A stretch of DNA of 64,000 nucleotides, from contig WPIO01000074.1 in the NCBI GenBank assembly GCA_009760855.2, positions 196,001 through 260,000 on the forward strand, written 5' to 3'. Both the position numbers and the translations under genes were made by a program. Origin of the DNA: Cristatella mucedo. Taxonomy: Eukaryota; Bryozoa; Phylactolaemata; Cristatellidae. Numbering within the stretch: position 1 is the first letter of the stretch; each line of letters begins with the position of its first letter. The notes beneath the pieces were generated by a model. That model searched no databases. It was not told the DNA's origin and was given only the letters and a program-made list of their open reading frames with translations. This document shows, piece after piece, positions 30,139 through 42,131 of the stretch.

Positions 30139-31111
30139 ACGTCTTTATTATGTTGAACAGCACCAGCGAGCACAATACGGCGAGTCCCGCAGATCGCAAC
30201 TGCGCACACGCATACGCGAAACTTGTCCCTAGAAGCTGCTTTTTCTGTCTATCCGCTCGGGGCGCCACCAGCCTGTGCGGATTGAAGTTATACTAGGACT
30301 CGTGATAAAAGCATTAGAATAACAACAGACTTACCAAAAGTTGCTGTCAAGATTCATTCCTTCCTTGCGAGCGATTCTACGTTTCCAGCGGGGTCAGTCG
30401 TGCGAGTTAACGCCTCTCAAAGTGAGAGCTGGCATTTGCTATCGACAATACTTTGTCCTTCGTTCAGCGCGACTCGGCAAACGGTTGCGCAAATGCATTT
30501 GGGGATTCTTCGCAGAACCTGCGCTCGATATCGAGAAGATTCCACGGCACAGGCGGTCAGTTTTGCGAGCGACGTCTCCGATATTCGGTGCAGCTCTGGC
30601 GTTCACCGTAGCGCCGCCACGTTCGCAAAATGCCGCGACGCGGATTCCAGCAGCGGAACGACTACGGTCTGTCGATACTGAAGTGTTTGGGCGGAGAGTG
30701 TACAGCGAGACTTCAACGACGAATCGCAGCCGTGACCGGCGGAGCGGTTTGTAACAGCGAAGACGACTTTTAACTGTGTCGCTATTAGCAGCACAGTTCG
30801 TCGACACTGCAGCCTTTTCCGTAACAACTCGCGTTAATTTCCGCTCAAAGCATGCACGCACGTTCGCAGTACTTCCTTAAATATACATGATATAGCAATA
30901 CAATATATAGTTAAATGTACAATGAAATACACAATAAATTTCGTAATAATGTATATATATATATATATATATAACTGTATAGTTAAATATAGTGGTCAAG
31001 GTTTTTGGGACTCGTCGTAGCTCGTCGTGCGCATGCGAGGGTCCCACGAACAGCTGCGGCGCACTGCGATCCGCCCGCTATTTCCGCGCCGATGCGGTTT
31101 CAATTCCGCCT
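30139..31111. other. Intergenic, no supported gene
   Basis: Short overlapping frames of 60-140 codons on both strands without recognisable domains; AT-rich with a (TA)n at about 30,952-30,973. Confidence 0.4.
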
Positions 31112-31196
31112 TATAGGGTGCTCCCTCTTCACGACCAAGGGTCGTAGGTTTGAGTCCTGCGGCGGGCGATTCAGTATCGCCCGCTGCAAGCGGTGG
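31112..31196 (+). repeat. SINE family B copy
   Basis: TTCACGACCAAGGGTCGTAG, GGTTTGAGTCCTGCGGC, then GGGCGATTCAGTATCGCCCG and CTGCAAGCGGTG. The tail forms a clear GGGCGAT/ATCGCCC stem. Confidence 0.6.
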
Positions 31197-32754
31197 TGAA
31201 CAGGCTCTTCTGCCGCTATGTAAACGAGTTTGTTAAAAATCTGCTTTTCTGTATAGACAGCGGCGTTCCGGATTGACGAAATGTCGTGCCATTTCGAACG
31301 TCCGCGCTCATGTAAACGGCTTCAAGTGATTTGCGGCTCCATCCGCTTGCACGCGAACGGGTTAGCGCTCTTGACCGTCGCCTGCGACTGGAGCTAGATT
31401 AAACTAAATACTAAATGCTACTATTACCGTTGTTATCATTATTAGTCATTAGTCATTGTCATTATCGTTATCAGCGGCAGGAACCAAGATTTGCATCAAG
31501 CAGAGCATTATAAAATATATTATAAATCTTGGATCATAAATAAATTTAATATATTATAATAGTAATTAATACTAATATATTAATATATAAATTTAATATA
31601 TAATATATGAAATATATATTAATAACCGGTAGCAATTTTACGGTAGGCGGCAGCAGCCAGGACTTTCAGCACGATTTTTGAGTGGGCGGAGCCAGGACCC
31701 CAAACTAAGGAAAGGCCGCGGCGTACAATCTTGGAGTTTATTCTTTCAGTGGAATTAAAGCGCAATTTCCTCGTCGCCGGCGGTCGCACGGGCGTAGGAA
31801 TAGGAGGCAGTCCAGATCGCCGTCCTCTGTAGGGCGAGCGGGTGGGGAGTGGGCAAATGCCTTCCAGTCCCTTCCCACCCCCGGGGGTTCCGCCACTGAT
31901 TATTACCGTAGCCCCGAAAAAATGAAGAGCCGCGCGAATCTTTGGGTTCTTCGCTAGAGAGCGCCGACGCCGGCTCTCGACAGCCACCGGACGACCTGGC
32001 TCGCCGCAGACGACGGAAGTCGGAAACCGCCACCCATTTTGCGTCCACATGAAACGGAGCGGCTGTCAGTCACTCACAAGGCGAGACAGGTGGCCGCGAG
32101 CGGGAAGAATTAAGCGAGCAGCACTCGCTCTGCCCCGAGCCGCCGCCGCCGCTCCTGCGAGCGGCATGTTTGAGCGACTAGCGAGACAGACCGCCGACGC
32201 TCTGACCGCCCGCCGCAGCCGCCGACGGTCGGCCGGCGGAGAGACGGCCGAACGCCGCACGTGGCTTCCGCTTATGTCGAAGCGATCGGCCGAGTTTCGG
32301 CGCACTGCAGCCGCTCCCCGCCAGCCGGCGGGCGGGCGGCTGAGCGAGTTCGGCCGGGATGCGTGGACTCGCGGCGCCGGCCGCGTGGCGCCGTGGGAGC
32401 GATGGCAAAGAGCGACGGCGCGCGAGGCGTAACGCCGCGTCGCGCGCAGTCCGGCGGTTTTATTCTGCTACCGCTCGGACCGCCAAGGTGCGCCGAGTGA
32501 AGTGCGCACTATTTCGCCGCCGCGTAAGCATTTCCGCCACCTTAAAGCAAGTGCTTGCAAAGCGGGACGCATACTGGGACAGTGCGTGCACCCTCTCGCG
32601 GTAACTCTCCTTACGCGCTTCCAATAAGGAACAGCGTGCAGGATGCGGAACGACTTACGGGTAGGCGGGGCGCTATCGCGGTAAGGTGCTTCGGCAAGGT
32701 TAGGGTTCACATGAGAGGTCGGTAACTGTCGTACTGGAGGTTTGCTTCAAGCAT
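31197..32754. other. Mixed intergenic region with AT tract and CpG-rich island
   Basis: AT-rich segment at about 31,500-31,625, then CpG-rich sequence from 31,700 to 32,600 with overlapping frames on both strands that have no recognisable domain. The island may be a promoter, but no first exon with a splice donor was seen. Confidence 0.4.
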
Positions 32755-32791
32755 CTGTATATATATGTATATATAACATATATATATATGT

Positions 32792-32825
<34 letters not shown>

Positions 32826-32841
32826 ACATATATATATATGT

Positions 32842-32874
<33 letters not shown>

Positions 32875-32973
32875 GTATATATAACATATATATATATATA
32901 TAACATATAGATAACATATATATATATATATATATATATATCACATATATATATATATATATATATATATACA
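32755..32973. repeat. TA-rich palindromic satellite
   Basis: Units of about 60 bp built of ATATAACATATATATATATG and its complement (GTTATATATAC). Each unit is self-complementary, so the whole array can fold. Confidence 0.9.
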
Positions 32974-33275
32974 CGTACGTTGCAGCATATCATAGTTAGC
33001 ATATCAGTACTAATTAGCAGCTTCAGTGTAATGTCCTACGTTAATAAAGTTAGTGCTTGACCACTGACCTTAAACTAAGGACAATTAAGAAGCAGTCGCA
33101 ATAAGCCGTAGCTTACTAGCATACAAAAACGTGCAATGGCAGGTTTGTGTGACTCACGACCTGACACGAGTCTCGAGTGACATGGCAGCCCCCCAGCCAC
33201 TCACTTTTACCGACGCCTTTCTGCCGGTAGCTGACCAGCTGCTGGCGTTATATAAATAAATATATTTACATATAT

Positions 33276-33410
33276 AATTCATTTGTATAGCGCCCCAAGA
33301 GAACTTAATCTCTATTCAGGTGCTTCATATATGCCTCGGGGCTCGAGCCCTCGACCTCAGCCAGACCTCGGTCGCGGCGAGCACCTTAACCGCTGGACCC
33401 AACCAGCTCG
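33276..33410 (-). repeat. Main SINE (family A) copy
   Basis: Tail complement AATTCATTTGTATAGCGCCC, AACTTAATCTCTATTCAGG, B-box complement GGGGCTCGAGCCC, head complement GCACCTTAACCGCTGGACCC. Confidence 0.88.
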
Positions 33411-34499
33411 GCAGCGTTTCCTGCAGCAAGCTGGTAAAAAAGCTGCCTGCCTTAAATCGCTTGCAAGGCGAGCTGTGCGTAATGTCCGCGATGGAAATTT
33501 CGCGTGCTTGTGGCACGTCGCTGCTGGCTGATGGCGCCGCTTACGGGACAGGGGACTTTGTGTCGCCAACTTTGTCGTGTCTCGAGCGCCAGCTCAGGAC
33601 ACCTGGATATCGCGTCTCGGCGATTCAGAGATTATCGGACGACACATCGCGCCCAGCCGCCGACGCTTTAGCGATTGGGCGATTGCTCTGCGAAGCATCT
33701 CTCCAGAGCAGCAGACCACCTCTGTGACTCATTTCGAGGAGTACTAATCCCACGTCAGCAGCAAAATAGTAATCAGAAATGCTTATAATAAAAACCAATA
33801 GTGGAGACTTAGTCCAGAGTCAGGCGGAGCCGGTCGTTTCGTCTAGCGGGAAACGCTTTCACAATTTTTTAAGTATGGAGCGAGACCCGCAAAAGTTTCT
33901 CGCGAGGCTATGCCAGCAATTAACGAAAAGTTCTAGCCTCGAATCGTAGCGTTTATTCGTCGGCCGTGACCTCGGCGGTGACTCGTCGAATGGAATTCAG
34001 ACACAATGCCATCGTCGGCGACCGCCGGAGAGCGAAGTAACAGAGGTCAGCCGCCCAGGTCACAGCCCCGCGTTGTGGGGGCGGGGAGGACGGGGGGGGG
34101 GGGAGGCACCCTGCCACACCCACTGGCTCCATCGCCGAGAAGTACCGCAGTGCTCAGAGTCTGACGCTCAGCTTGCACGCACTTGCTTTAAGGTGGCGGA
34201 ACTGCTTACGTGGCGGCGACAATGTGCACAAACTTGCCTGCGAACTTTGCACATCGTGGCGGTATGGTATGCTACTAAAAAACCGAGCTCCGTGGTGCGG
34301 CGAGGCAACACCTAGCGTGCAACGCCGCGCCGCGGGGGGCCCAGTTATTTAGTACTATATTTTGATTTTTTTATCATATATTATCATTTGAATAGTATAT
34401 AAAATATTATATGTAATTATATATTATGAGTGTGCAATATTATTATCATATTATCATACAAATATCATATTTAGTATCACATTTCGTTTTTTAATTTCA
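33411..34499. other. Intergenic, no supported gene
   Basis: Short frames, a G9 run at 34,090 and an AT-rich end (34,340-34,500) against which the LINE copy begins. Confidence 0.4.
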
Positions 34500-35985
34500 A
34501 ATATTGAAACTTTAAACCTTGCTAGTAAGTTCTTGTCTTTTTTTATAGCTAATCACTCTACAGAGTCCGCATTGTTTCGGGTGTATAACAACATACTTAG
34601 GAATGCAGACTTAGGCAGAGTATCTCAGCTTGCTTAGCTCGATCTTTCGGCACTTTTTGAAGCTATCGATCGCCAAGTCCTTCTCGAGCGCCTCTCATCA
34701 CGACTGGTCATCACTGGCACTGCATTGCAATGGTTCAGGTCCTATCTCAGTGGGAGACTCCAGAGTGTTGATGTGAACGGACAGAGATCGTCTGAGGATC
34801 ATCTTAAATATCGGGTACCTCGGGGCTCTGTATTTGGTTTAGTTCTTTTCATGGTATATGCACTCCCTCTGATGCCGATGCGATTGCCAGGCTTGCAATC
34901 TTGCTTTTCGCTTCTATTGTATTCTATGTAGCGATCCCTTCCAGCCCTCCAGCACGTCGAATTCTCTCAACTCCCTTGTTGCATGTATTGATGACACCAC
35001 CACATGGATGGCAGATAACTTTCGTAAGTTGATTAATGATAAAACCAACTTACTATTATTAGGCAAACCAAGTGTTATTCAGAAATTGGAAAGGCTAACG
35101 CTCAAAATCGGCTCTGCCAGCCTATCTCTGGTTGAATCTGCACGAAATCTAGGCACCATGCTCTAAAGTGACCTTTCACTAGACGATCACATCAGCTCCA
35201 CAATCAAGTCTACTTTCAGCTACATAACATTGCTAAAATTTGGGCTTGTTTAGATAAAGGTGCCACATCGAAATTGGTCCATGCATTTGTGACATCCCGT
35301 TGACTTCTGTAACTCACTGCATGCTGGCCTACTGGCATGTGCAATCAGGCGCTTACAGCTGGTGCAAAGCTCTGCAGCTAGGCTTGTCTGTCGTGAGCCT
35401 CGCAGTTGCCACGTCACACCACATCTCGCCGATCTGCACCGGCTACCAGTCAAGCAACGGATCGACTTCAAGATTTTGTCACTCACTTTTAGGTCCCTTC
35501 ATTCTTTGGCTCCAGCCTACCTACCATATCTATTCCCCCACTAGGTTAAGCATCGTACCACCCGCTTTTCTGAATCTAATTGTTTACCAATACCTCGTAC
35601 GAACCTCAAATGCTATGGGAACCATGCCTTTAGTTCGCATGCTCCCAAAGCCGGGAACTTACTTCCGACTGGCGTCACGACATCCCCTGACATGACAGCA
35701 TTTAAAAATACGCTAAAAGCGCATCTATTTGTCACATCATTTAGTCGGTGCATGCGATCCGTTGTTTGTGTGTGTTATGCATGCTGACACTGTTCGCGCT
35801 GCCACTTATCGTATTTGTACGCTGACCCTATGCATGTCACCCCTAACCATGCTCAGCTTGTTGACATCGAGCGTGCTACCGCTAGCCAGACGATCGGGCT
35901 TGCTTTGCAGCATATGTAAAGTGCCTACAAAGAAAGACATTGGATTCTCTGAGGGCGCCATGCATATTTATTATTATTATTCTTA
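34500..35985 (+). mobile_element. L2/CR1-like LINE remnant, heavily decayed (copy 3)
   Basis: Starts inside the reverse transcriptase (complement of LASKFQSGFRANHSTES region), with motif A damaged (LDLSALFEAIDRQVL-like, preceded by a stop), a RYLSGRLQSVDVNGQRSSE block and then stops. The C-terminal domain is in pieces (35,030-35,750); the tail GTGCCTACAAAGA...GAGGGCGCC and (ATT)n lie at 35,929-35,985. It is more diverged than copies 1 and 2. At the domain junction it keeps an open TGT-ATT-GAT-GAC (CIDD) where both other copies have a stop. Confidence 0.9.
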
Positions 35986-36813
35986 TTATCATCACTATTG
36001 CGCGACGTCGCGCCCCGTCGCGCCTCGAATCCGCCCGTCCTCCGGGTCCGCTCTAACTCGAGTGCCGCAGCAGGCGCCAGTGCCCGATCCTACGCATACG
36101 CACGTGCACACCCACAAGCAGCTGCGGCGCCGCCGCCGCCGCCGGTCGTTCCCGCGGGTTCGGCCGGTTCGCCGATAGAGGTGATGCAGCGATCGTCCGA
36201 CGACATGAGCGCCAGCGTCGAGCCGGCCGTAGACAAAGGGATGGCGAAAATTCAGCGTCCACGCCATGCGGCTAAGGCACTCCTATAGGTCCGCTCCGTC
36301 ACTTCGCGCGAGCGCGCTGCCGAACCAGCGCCGCGCGCAACGATTTTCCCGACGCGTCGTCGTTAGTCGGGTCCGGCGGCGACGATGCGCTCGAATGGGC
36401 GCGACGCGACGCGCGAGAGCCCCGACCGTCGCGCGCGAGCGCGCCGCTTCTCGCCGCGGCGGTCACCCACCGGCAGCAGCGGGCAGCGCCCTAAAGATGG
36501 CGCCTCGGCGACGCGCGACGAGGCGGACGCGGCAGCTTCTCGCGTCTGCCGACGGATCTCGCGTCGGTCGCCTCGCGCGACCCGACGCGACCGCAGAATT
36601 AATAAGCCTTCGCGACGCGGCGATTTGCATGCTCACCGCTCGGTCGCAGCCTGTCGCCCGATCCGCCGCCGCCGGCGGCGGATCGGGCTCGCGCGAGAGC
36701 GCGAGGCCGGCGCGTTGCCCTGCGACGAGCCGGCCACGCCCGACGACCGGCGGCGGCAGCCGCGAACGGCTCCACGAGCCGCTGCCGCCGTCCAGGCAGC
36801 AGCAGCTCGTGGA

Positions 36814-36897
<84 letters not shown>

Positions 36898-37357
36898 CCG
36901 CGCCGCGTGCTACACCGCACACCGCACGAGCGAGAAGCGGCTCCGGAACCGGAAGCGCAGCGCGACGGCCGAGCGCGGAGGCGCTCGGGGCGAGCCCTGG
37001 AACCTCGCTCGGCCGCAACCGGACGCTCTCTCCGCGACTGTCGCAACGAGCAGCGACGACGCGTGCGTTCGCGCGACGCTGTCGCTTAGCGCACGGTATC
37101 GCTGCCGCCGCCGTCGTCACGTCAGCAGCAGACGGCCGCGCGATGGCGACCGATCGAGAGAGCGGCAGCAGCAGCAGCAGCAGCACCGTCACCATCACCG
37201 GGCACTTTACAGCTCGCTACGAGGGTATCGGAGCTCCAGGCTTGGCAACACGCACGCGCACACGCCGCCACGAACGGCAAGCGATGCGACGATGCTTTCC
37301 GGCCTCCGCAATGAATTTCGGCAATTGTAGAGAAAGAGAAAATTGCTAAAATATCCA
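35986..37357. other. CpG-rich island, no supported gene
   Basis: Very GC-rich sequence with long overlapping frames on both strands rich in Arg, Ala, Ser and Pro, a composition artefact. It includes AAAGATGGCGCC at about 36,493 (YY1-like) and CAG repeats near 37,165. It may be a promoter island. Confidence 0.4.
36819..36897. repeat. (CCG)n trinucleotide tract
   Basis: About 26 units of CCG, uninterrupted, giving poly-Pro, poly-Ala or poly-Arg frames. Confidence 0.96.
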
Positions 37358-37450
37358 TAATATATATATATATATATATTATTAAATATATATATAGAAT
37401 ATACCGAATATATTAAATCAAATAAGAATATCCATATAATTCAATCATGT

Positions 37451-37520
<70 letters not shown>
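37358..37520. repeat. TA-rich microsatellite tracts
   Basis: Two (TA)n blocks (about 37,360-37,395 and 37,450-37,520) split by AT-rich sequence; the second lies 30 bp from a SINE. Confidence 0.93.
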
Positions 37521-37525
<5 letters not shown>

Positions 37526-37552
37526 TGTATGTGTATAGCATTCAATAGCCGA

Positions 37553-37672
37553 GCTGGTTTGGTCCAGTGGTTAAGGTGCTCGCCCCGACCGAGGTCTGGC
37601 TGAGATCGTGGGCTCGAGCCCGATGTCATGTTTTAAGCGCCCGAATTCTCTAAGGACGCCATAGCAATTTCC
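37553..37672 (+). repeat. Main SINE (family A) copy
   Basis: GCTGGTTTGGTCCAGTGGTT, AAGGTGCTCGCCCCGACCG, B-box GGGCTCGAGCCC, shortened tail GCGCCCGAATTCTCTAAGG then CCATTATTATG. Confidence 0.85.
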
Positions 37673-38191
37673 ATTATTATGTTAATATGTTTTCAATCCG
37701 ATAGGCAATCGGCGGCGGCGCGCTCTGCGAGAAACTCGTGCTCAAGTGCTCGAACTTGGCGGCGGCAGCTCTGGTCCGCCTTCCTTTCTGAAGGCAACGG
37801 AAGGTGTACTCAAGCGAATACAAGACGTTTTGCCATTTTAACTTCGTCTCTCTTTGAGATTGGTTCTCCGGGGAACTTCTATCGCGCTCATTTTTTCAGC
37901 GCTACGACGTCCATCCGCTCTCTCTCTCTCTCTCCTGCTGCCGACTGTGGTGCATCCATTCACGGCCGTATTGAGCTGCCGCTTTCATGGCGGGAGAAGA
38001 TGGCCATTCACGAAATCACGAAATGGCGCCTCCACGAAATCCCGCCATTTTCGTGAAGCCTTCACGAAATGAATTCGCCTTCACAAAATGGCGGGAGAAG
38101 ATGGCCGCGTGCCCCCGACGCCTCCCGACGCTTCGCACGGTACCGCACGGTCTGTCTTTCTGTCTGCGAAGTCACGCAAAAAAGACCGCAT
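37673..38191. other. Intergenic with repeated ATGGCGGGAGAAGATGG motif
   Basis: ATGGCGGGAGAAGATGGCC occurs at 37,987 and again at 38,088, with several CACGAAAT repeats between. AAGATGGC is a YY1-type core. The overlapping frames starting at these ATGs run into a microsatellite. Confidence 0.45.
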
Positions 38192-38290
38192 GGGCATTCG
38201 GCGAGAGAGTTTCATACAGCGCACCCACGGCTGTGCGGCTTTCGGTACGCAAGCGACAGACTACGGACTTCATCTCACGCAGCTCCTTCT
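38192..38290 (-). repeat. Dispersed repeat R, short copy
   Basis: GAGAGTTTCATACAGCGCAC, GCGGCTTTCGGTACGC and TTCATCTCACGCA match the R family; it ends at a (CTC)n tract. Confidence 0.65.
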
Positions 38291-38443
38291 CTTCCTCTTC
38301 CTCCTCCTCCTCCTCCTCCTCCTCCTCCTCCTCTTCCTCCTCCTCCTCCTCCTCCTCCTCCTCCTCCTCCTCCTCCTCCTCCTCCTCCTCCTCCGCCTCC
38401 TCCTCCTCCGCCTCCTCCTCCTCCTCCGCCGCCGCAACCGCCG
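38281..38443. repeat. (TCC)n trinucleotide tract with CCG end
   Basis: About 150 bp of TCC/CTC repeats grading into CCGCCG at the end. Frames read poly-Ser, poly-Pro, poly-Leu, or poly-Glu on the minus strand. Confidence 0.96.
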
Positions 38444-38939
38444 CCGCCGCAGCCGTGGTCAACCTGACGCGGCGGGCGAGCGGCGCCGCTCATCAAAGAA
38501 ACGTGCTGCGAGCCGCCGCCGCAGCGTCAGCCCTCACAGACGCCGAACGATAGCACCGCCGGCGTCGCCATGCGCCCGCCGCCATGTTATCGCCTTCTTA
38601 TCGCGCGCTCTTTGATGTTCTCCTGCGGCCGGCAGCGGCTTGCGAAATCGCTCTCGACCTGTGCCTCCTGCCTCCTGCAGCCGCCGCCGTCCGTCGCCGA
38701 TCTCAGAGACACCCGCGTATGGGTTCGACCTCAGCACCACTGCCCCGCCGCCGCCGCCCGCCGCCCCCTAGGTACCGTCGCGGAGGAGGAGGACGGAAGC
38801 GTGCAAACGCGAGCGCCAATCGCGAGATGCGCAGAAGAAGCGGCCGGGAAGTCGCCATTGCAGATAATTCGACTGTAGAGCGCGCCGTGAAAGCTGAATC
38901 ACTGCCTTTGCGCTTTGCCTACTCCACACGGCTCGCGCC
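38444..38939. other. GC-rich intergenic region
   Basis: CpG-rich, with frames on both strands lacking recognisable domains. Confidence 0.4.
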
Positions 38940-39150
38940 AACGGCGTCGGTCGTTGGCGGCGAGCACCTTACCTCCGGAACCAAACCAAGGCGTAGCTGT
39001 AAATAAAAAGGAAGCTACCTGTAAAGACGACGCGCATTTATAGCATCCGTAAGCCCCTGCAAGCATCTGTAGCCTAGAAAGACATTCAGTTCTCCGATGG
39101 CGCCGATATACCGATGTATTATCATTATTATTATTATCATCAAGTTTTGA
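38940..39150. repeat. SINE head fragment followed by LINE 3' tail
   Basis: 38,940-38,996 carries GGCGAGCACCTTACC...GGAACCAAACCA (minus-strand SINE head, tail missing). 39,070-39,150 carries CCTAGAAAGACATTCAGTTC and GGCGCC...ATTATTATTATT (plus-strand LINE tail). Confidence 0.6.
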
Positions 39151-39464
39151 ATGAACCTGACAAGACGCTCGGCCTAGTTCTGGTCGCATTCGCGGCGCTC
39201 GATCGATCTCCTGGCGAATTCGAGTGGCAGCACTTTTTCGCGGCGGGCGGCCGGATCGCGATGCGTCAGCCGCGGGCGTTCGCGAGCGATCGCGGCGCGG
39301 CTCTCAGCGCTCGCCCGTCTGGCGCCGTCGCGGCGCGGAGCGATCGCGGCGCGGGCGGCGGCGGCTGCAATAGGAAAAAAGCAGCCGCAGCCGCCGCTCG
39401 CGCGCCGTCGTCGTGTCGTCGTCGTCGTGTCAATAGCAGCGCGATGCGGAGGCGCTTATCGAAA

Positions 39465-39499
<35 letters not shown>

Positions 39500-39788
39500 A
39501 GGGCGCCAGAGACGCAAACCGCGAGCGTGCGCGGATGCACGCTCGCGCGCGGCGCCTGCGCCTGGTCATCGCCGGCGCAATCGTCGCGGGAATGCGCGGG
39601 GAGCGAGCAGCGAAAAACGCGACGCGGGCGACGCCGGCCGATGACGTCTGCCAGCGTGGCGCCTGGTGCGTCGATGCGGCGTGCGACTCGGCTGCGAACC
39701 CTTTATCTCAGCCACCGACGATGACGGCGGCTGACCTTGATGACTTTTATGGTGGCTCTCTCTCCATAAAATTATCTCCCCCTTCACT
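39151..39788. other. CpG-rich island with (GCC)n tract
   Basis: GC-rich frames on both strands. (GCC)n at about 39,467-39,500. No credible exon structure. Confidence 0.4.
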
Positions 39789-39794
39789 CTCTCT

Positions 39795-39876
<82 letters not shown>

Positions 39877-39963
39877 CTCTCTCACTCTCTCCTCTCTCTC
39901 TTCTCTGTCTCTCTCTCCCTCTCTCCCTCTCTCTCTCTCTGTCTCTCTCTCTGTCTCTCTCTG

Positions 39964-40018
<55 letters not shown>

Positions 40019-40032
40019 CTCTCGCTCTCTCC
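39789..40032. repeat. (CT)n microsatellite
   Basis: About 245 bp of CT repeats with scattered CG, CC and GT interruptions (GTCTCTCTCT). Frames read SLSLSL or RERERE. Confidence 0.98.
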
Positions 40033-40580
40033 TTCAGCTCTCCGCCTGTTCCACGACTTCGAAAGCTTTGAACGGGCAAATCGGATTCTGCCGCTCACGA
40101 GTTAAATTTTTCCAGCGACAGATCAGGACGATTCAGGCGCTTTTCCGATCCGAGCCCGAAACAGTGCCGCGCGCAGACGCAACCGCGAACCCGCCTGTCC
40201 GAAGCGGCAAGAAGGAACGCGGCAAGAAGTGATGCGCCCGCGCTCGCCTCGGTCGAGCGCGCATCGCTCGACCGAGGCGAGTGAGCGCTCGCTTCCGTGC
40301 GTCGAATTGCCTCAGCAGCAGCCGCTCGGAGATGGCGCGATCGCCGCACGCGGTCGGGGCGCGCGGCAAAACGAAGGTGAACGCGAAATATCGGACGCTT
40401 GCGCAACGGATGCCTCGTCCGTCCGCAAGTCGTCCGCTTCGCGTCTGCGTCGTCGAAGCGGCGCATTCGGGCTCCGTCGGCCCCGTCGCCGCCGCTGCCG
40501 TCAGCGGATCGCGCGGCAATCGAAGTCGCCGTCGGTGGCTCTTCGGCTGAAAGGGCTCGAGCCTGACGTCGGTGCGTTCT

Positions 40581-40614
40581 CGGCGCCGCGCGCGCGGAGG
40601 CGCGCGCGGCGCCG
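40581..40614. repeat. Perfect 14-bp all-GC hairpin
   Basis: CGGCGCCGCGCGCG (40,581-40,594) pairs perfectly with 40,601-40,614 around a 6-nt loop. Confidence 0.85.
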
Positions 40615-41113
40615 ACGTTCGCTAATGGCGTTTGCCTTCCATCTGCGCTTTGTTGACCGAGCCGATGACACACGCGGCTCGGCTGCGCGGCCACCGGGCC
40701 GCCGCCGCCGAGCCGCGTAACGTCAACAACGAGTCGCAGCCTCCAGTGAGCACACACGAGCGCGCGGAAAGGCGGTCGGAAAAAGAGCTGCCGCCGCCGC
40801 CGCCGCCATCGTTCGCCCACGTCGTGCTCGATAACGTTACTCGTGACTGCCGCGGCGCGGCGAAGCGAAGCTCCGGCGGCGGCGGCGGCGCAGGCGACGG
40901 GCACATCGGAGCTCGCTCGCGGCGCGGTCTTCGGCGACCTCTTCGTCGCACGCGCGCGCGCTCTCCGCCGGACCGCCGCTGGAGGCGATCGCGCCTCGTC
41001 TGCTCGTCCTTTTAGGCGGCGCGATCGCCGAGGAGCGAGCTCGTGCTCGCGATGGCGCCGCCGCCGTCGGCTCCGGGTTCCGCCCGCCCAAGAGCCGGAC
41101 GCTCGCGGCCCCA

Positions 41114-41116
<3 letters not shown>

Positions 41117-41183
<67 letters not shown>

Positions 41184-41184
41184 T
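41117..41184. repeat. (GGC)n trinucleotide tract
   Basis: About 22 units of GGC, uninterrupted. Confidence 0.96.
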
Positions 41185-41912
41185 AGCGGGCTCTAGGTGC
41201 GCGGGCGCGACAGTCTGCGCCGCACGCGTCTGCCTCTCGCCGTAAGCACTTCGATCGTTCGAGCTATCGCGATCGCGATCGTGACCGCTCGCGATCGCGA
41301 AAGACGCGATCGCGAGCAACAGCCAGCCGACGCCGGAGCCGCGCGCGCGCGCGCGCGTGACGTCGCGCGGTTGACCGAAGTGGAGAAAAAGAGGGAATCG
41401 ATCGGCTTGGCGCCGGCAGGCAGAGGTGGCGTCGAGAGCGCACGACGGAAGGAAGCGGCAACTCGTCGAGAAGCGGCGGCGGCCGAGCTCGGCGCCATTG
41501 TGGTCGGCGAGAGCTGGAGCGGAAGAGAAAACTGAGTGTTGCGTGCGACGACGGAGTTGGAATGATGAAAGCTTTTGTTCTCGCGAAGAAAAAGCCACGT
41601 TCCTCTGACATTTGACTTCCATTTTTACTTCCGCTTCCTGCTTAGACGCAAGCTGTACCTGCCGTGCTGAGCTCGCTGGCTGCTCGCTGTGCTGGATCGC
41701 GGCAGTCGGTAGCGACTGATCTGCAACCAGCGTTCTCGCACGTAGGTGGGGAGTGGCAATTTCTGGGTCTTTTATGTTGTTGCTGGAACTGAGCTGTCAC
41801 ACGCACACGCAATGTCGCCTCCGACCGTGTTATGCTTGCTGTCATTGAGCGTTCTGCCACTGACTACATTCGGTCATGCTTCCTTTGCAGCAAATGCGAA
41901 GTGCCTAGAAAT

Positions 41913-41934
41913 ATAATTCATTTGCATAGAGCTC

Positions 41935-42026
<92 letters not shown>

Positions 42027-42131
42027 ATCTCCATTCAGGCGCTTCGCATAAGCCTTGGGGCTCGACCCCGTGACCTCGGCCAGACCTTGATCGGGGGCGA
42101 GCACCTTGACCACAGGGCCAAACCAGCTAAG
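41913..42131 (-). repeat. Main SINE copy carrying an internal (GA)n expansion
   Basis: ATAATTCATTTGCATAGAGC, CTAAGAGAGAG, then (GA)n (41,936-42,022), then GCTTAATCTCCATTCAGGCG and the rest of the SINE to CCAAACCAGCTAA. In other copies the corresponding place is only CCTAAGAGAACTTAATCTC. Confidence 0.9.
41936..42022. repeat. (GA)n microsatellite inside SINE
   Basis: About 43 uninterrupted GA units flanked on both sides by SINE sequence. Confidence 0.98.

Larger units (their letters stand above)
40033..41819. other. CpG-rich region with GGC tract and GC hairpin
   Basis: Long overlapping frames on both strands (up to about 270 codons) are arginine- and alanine-rich with no recognisable domain. 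Low-confidence regulatory CpG island. Confidence 0.4.

Noticed and set aside
38172-38462. Minus-strand poly-glutamate frame
   Set aside because: Translation of the (TCC)n tract.
39427-40071. Long frame of about 214 codons with an SLSLSL tail
   Set aside because: The tail is a translated (CT)n microsatellite and the head is GC-rich noise; no splice or domain evidence.
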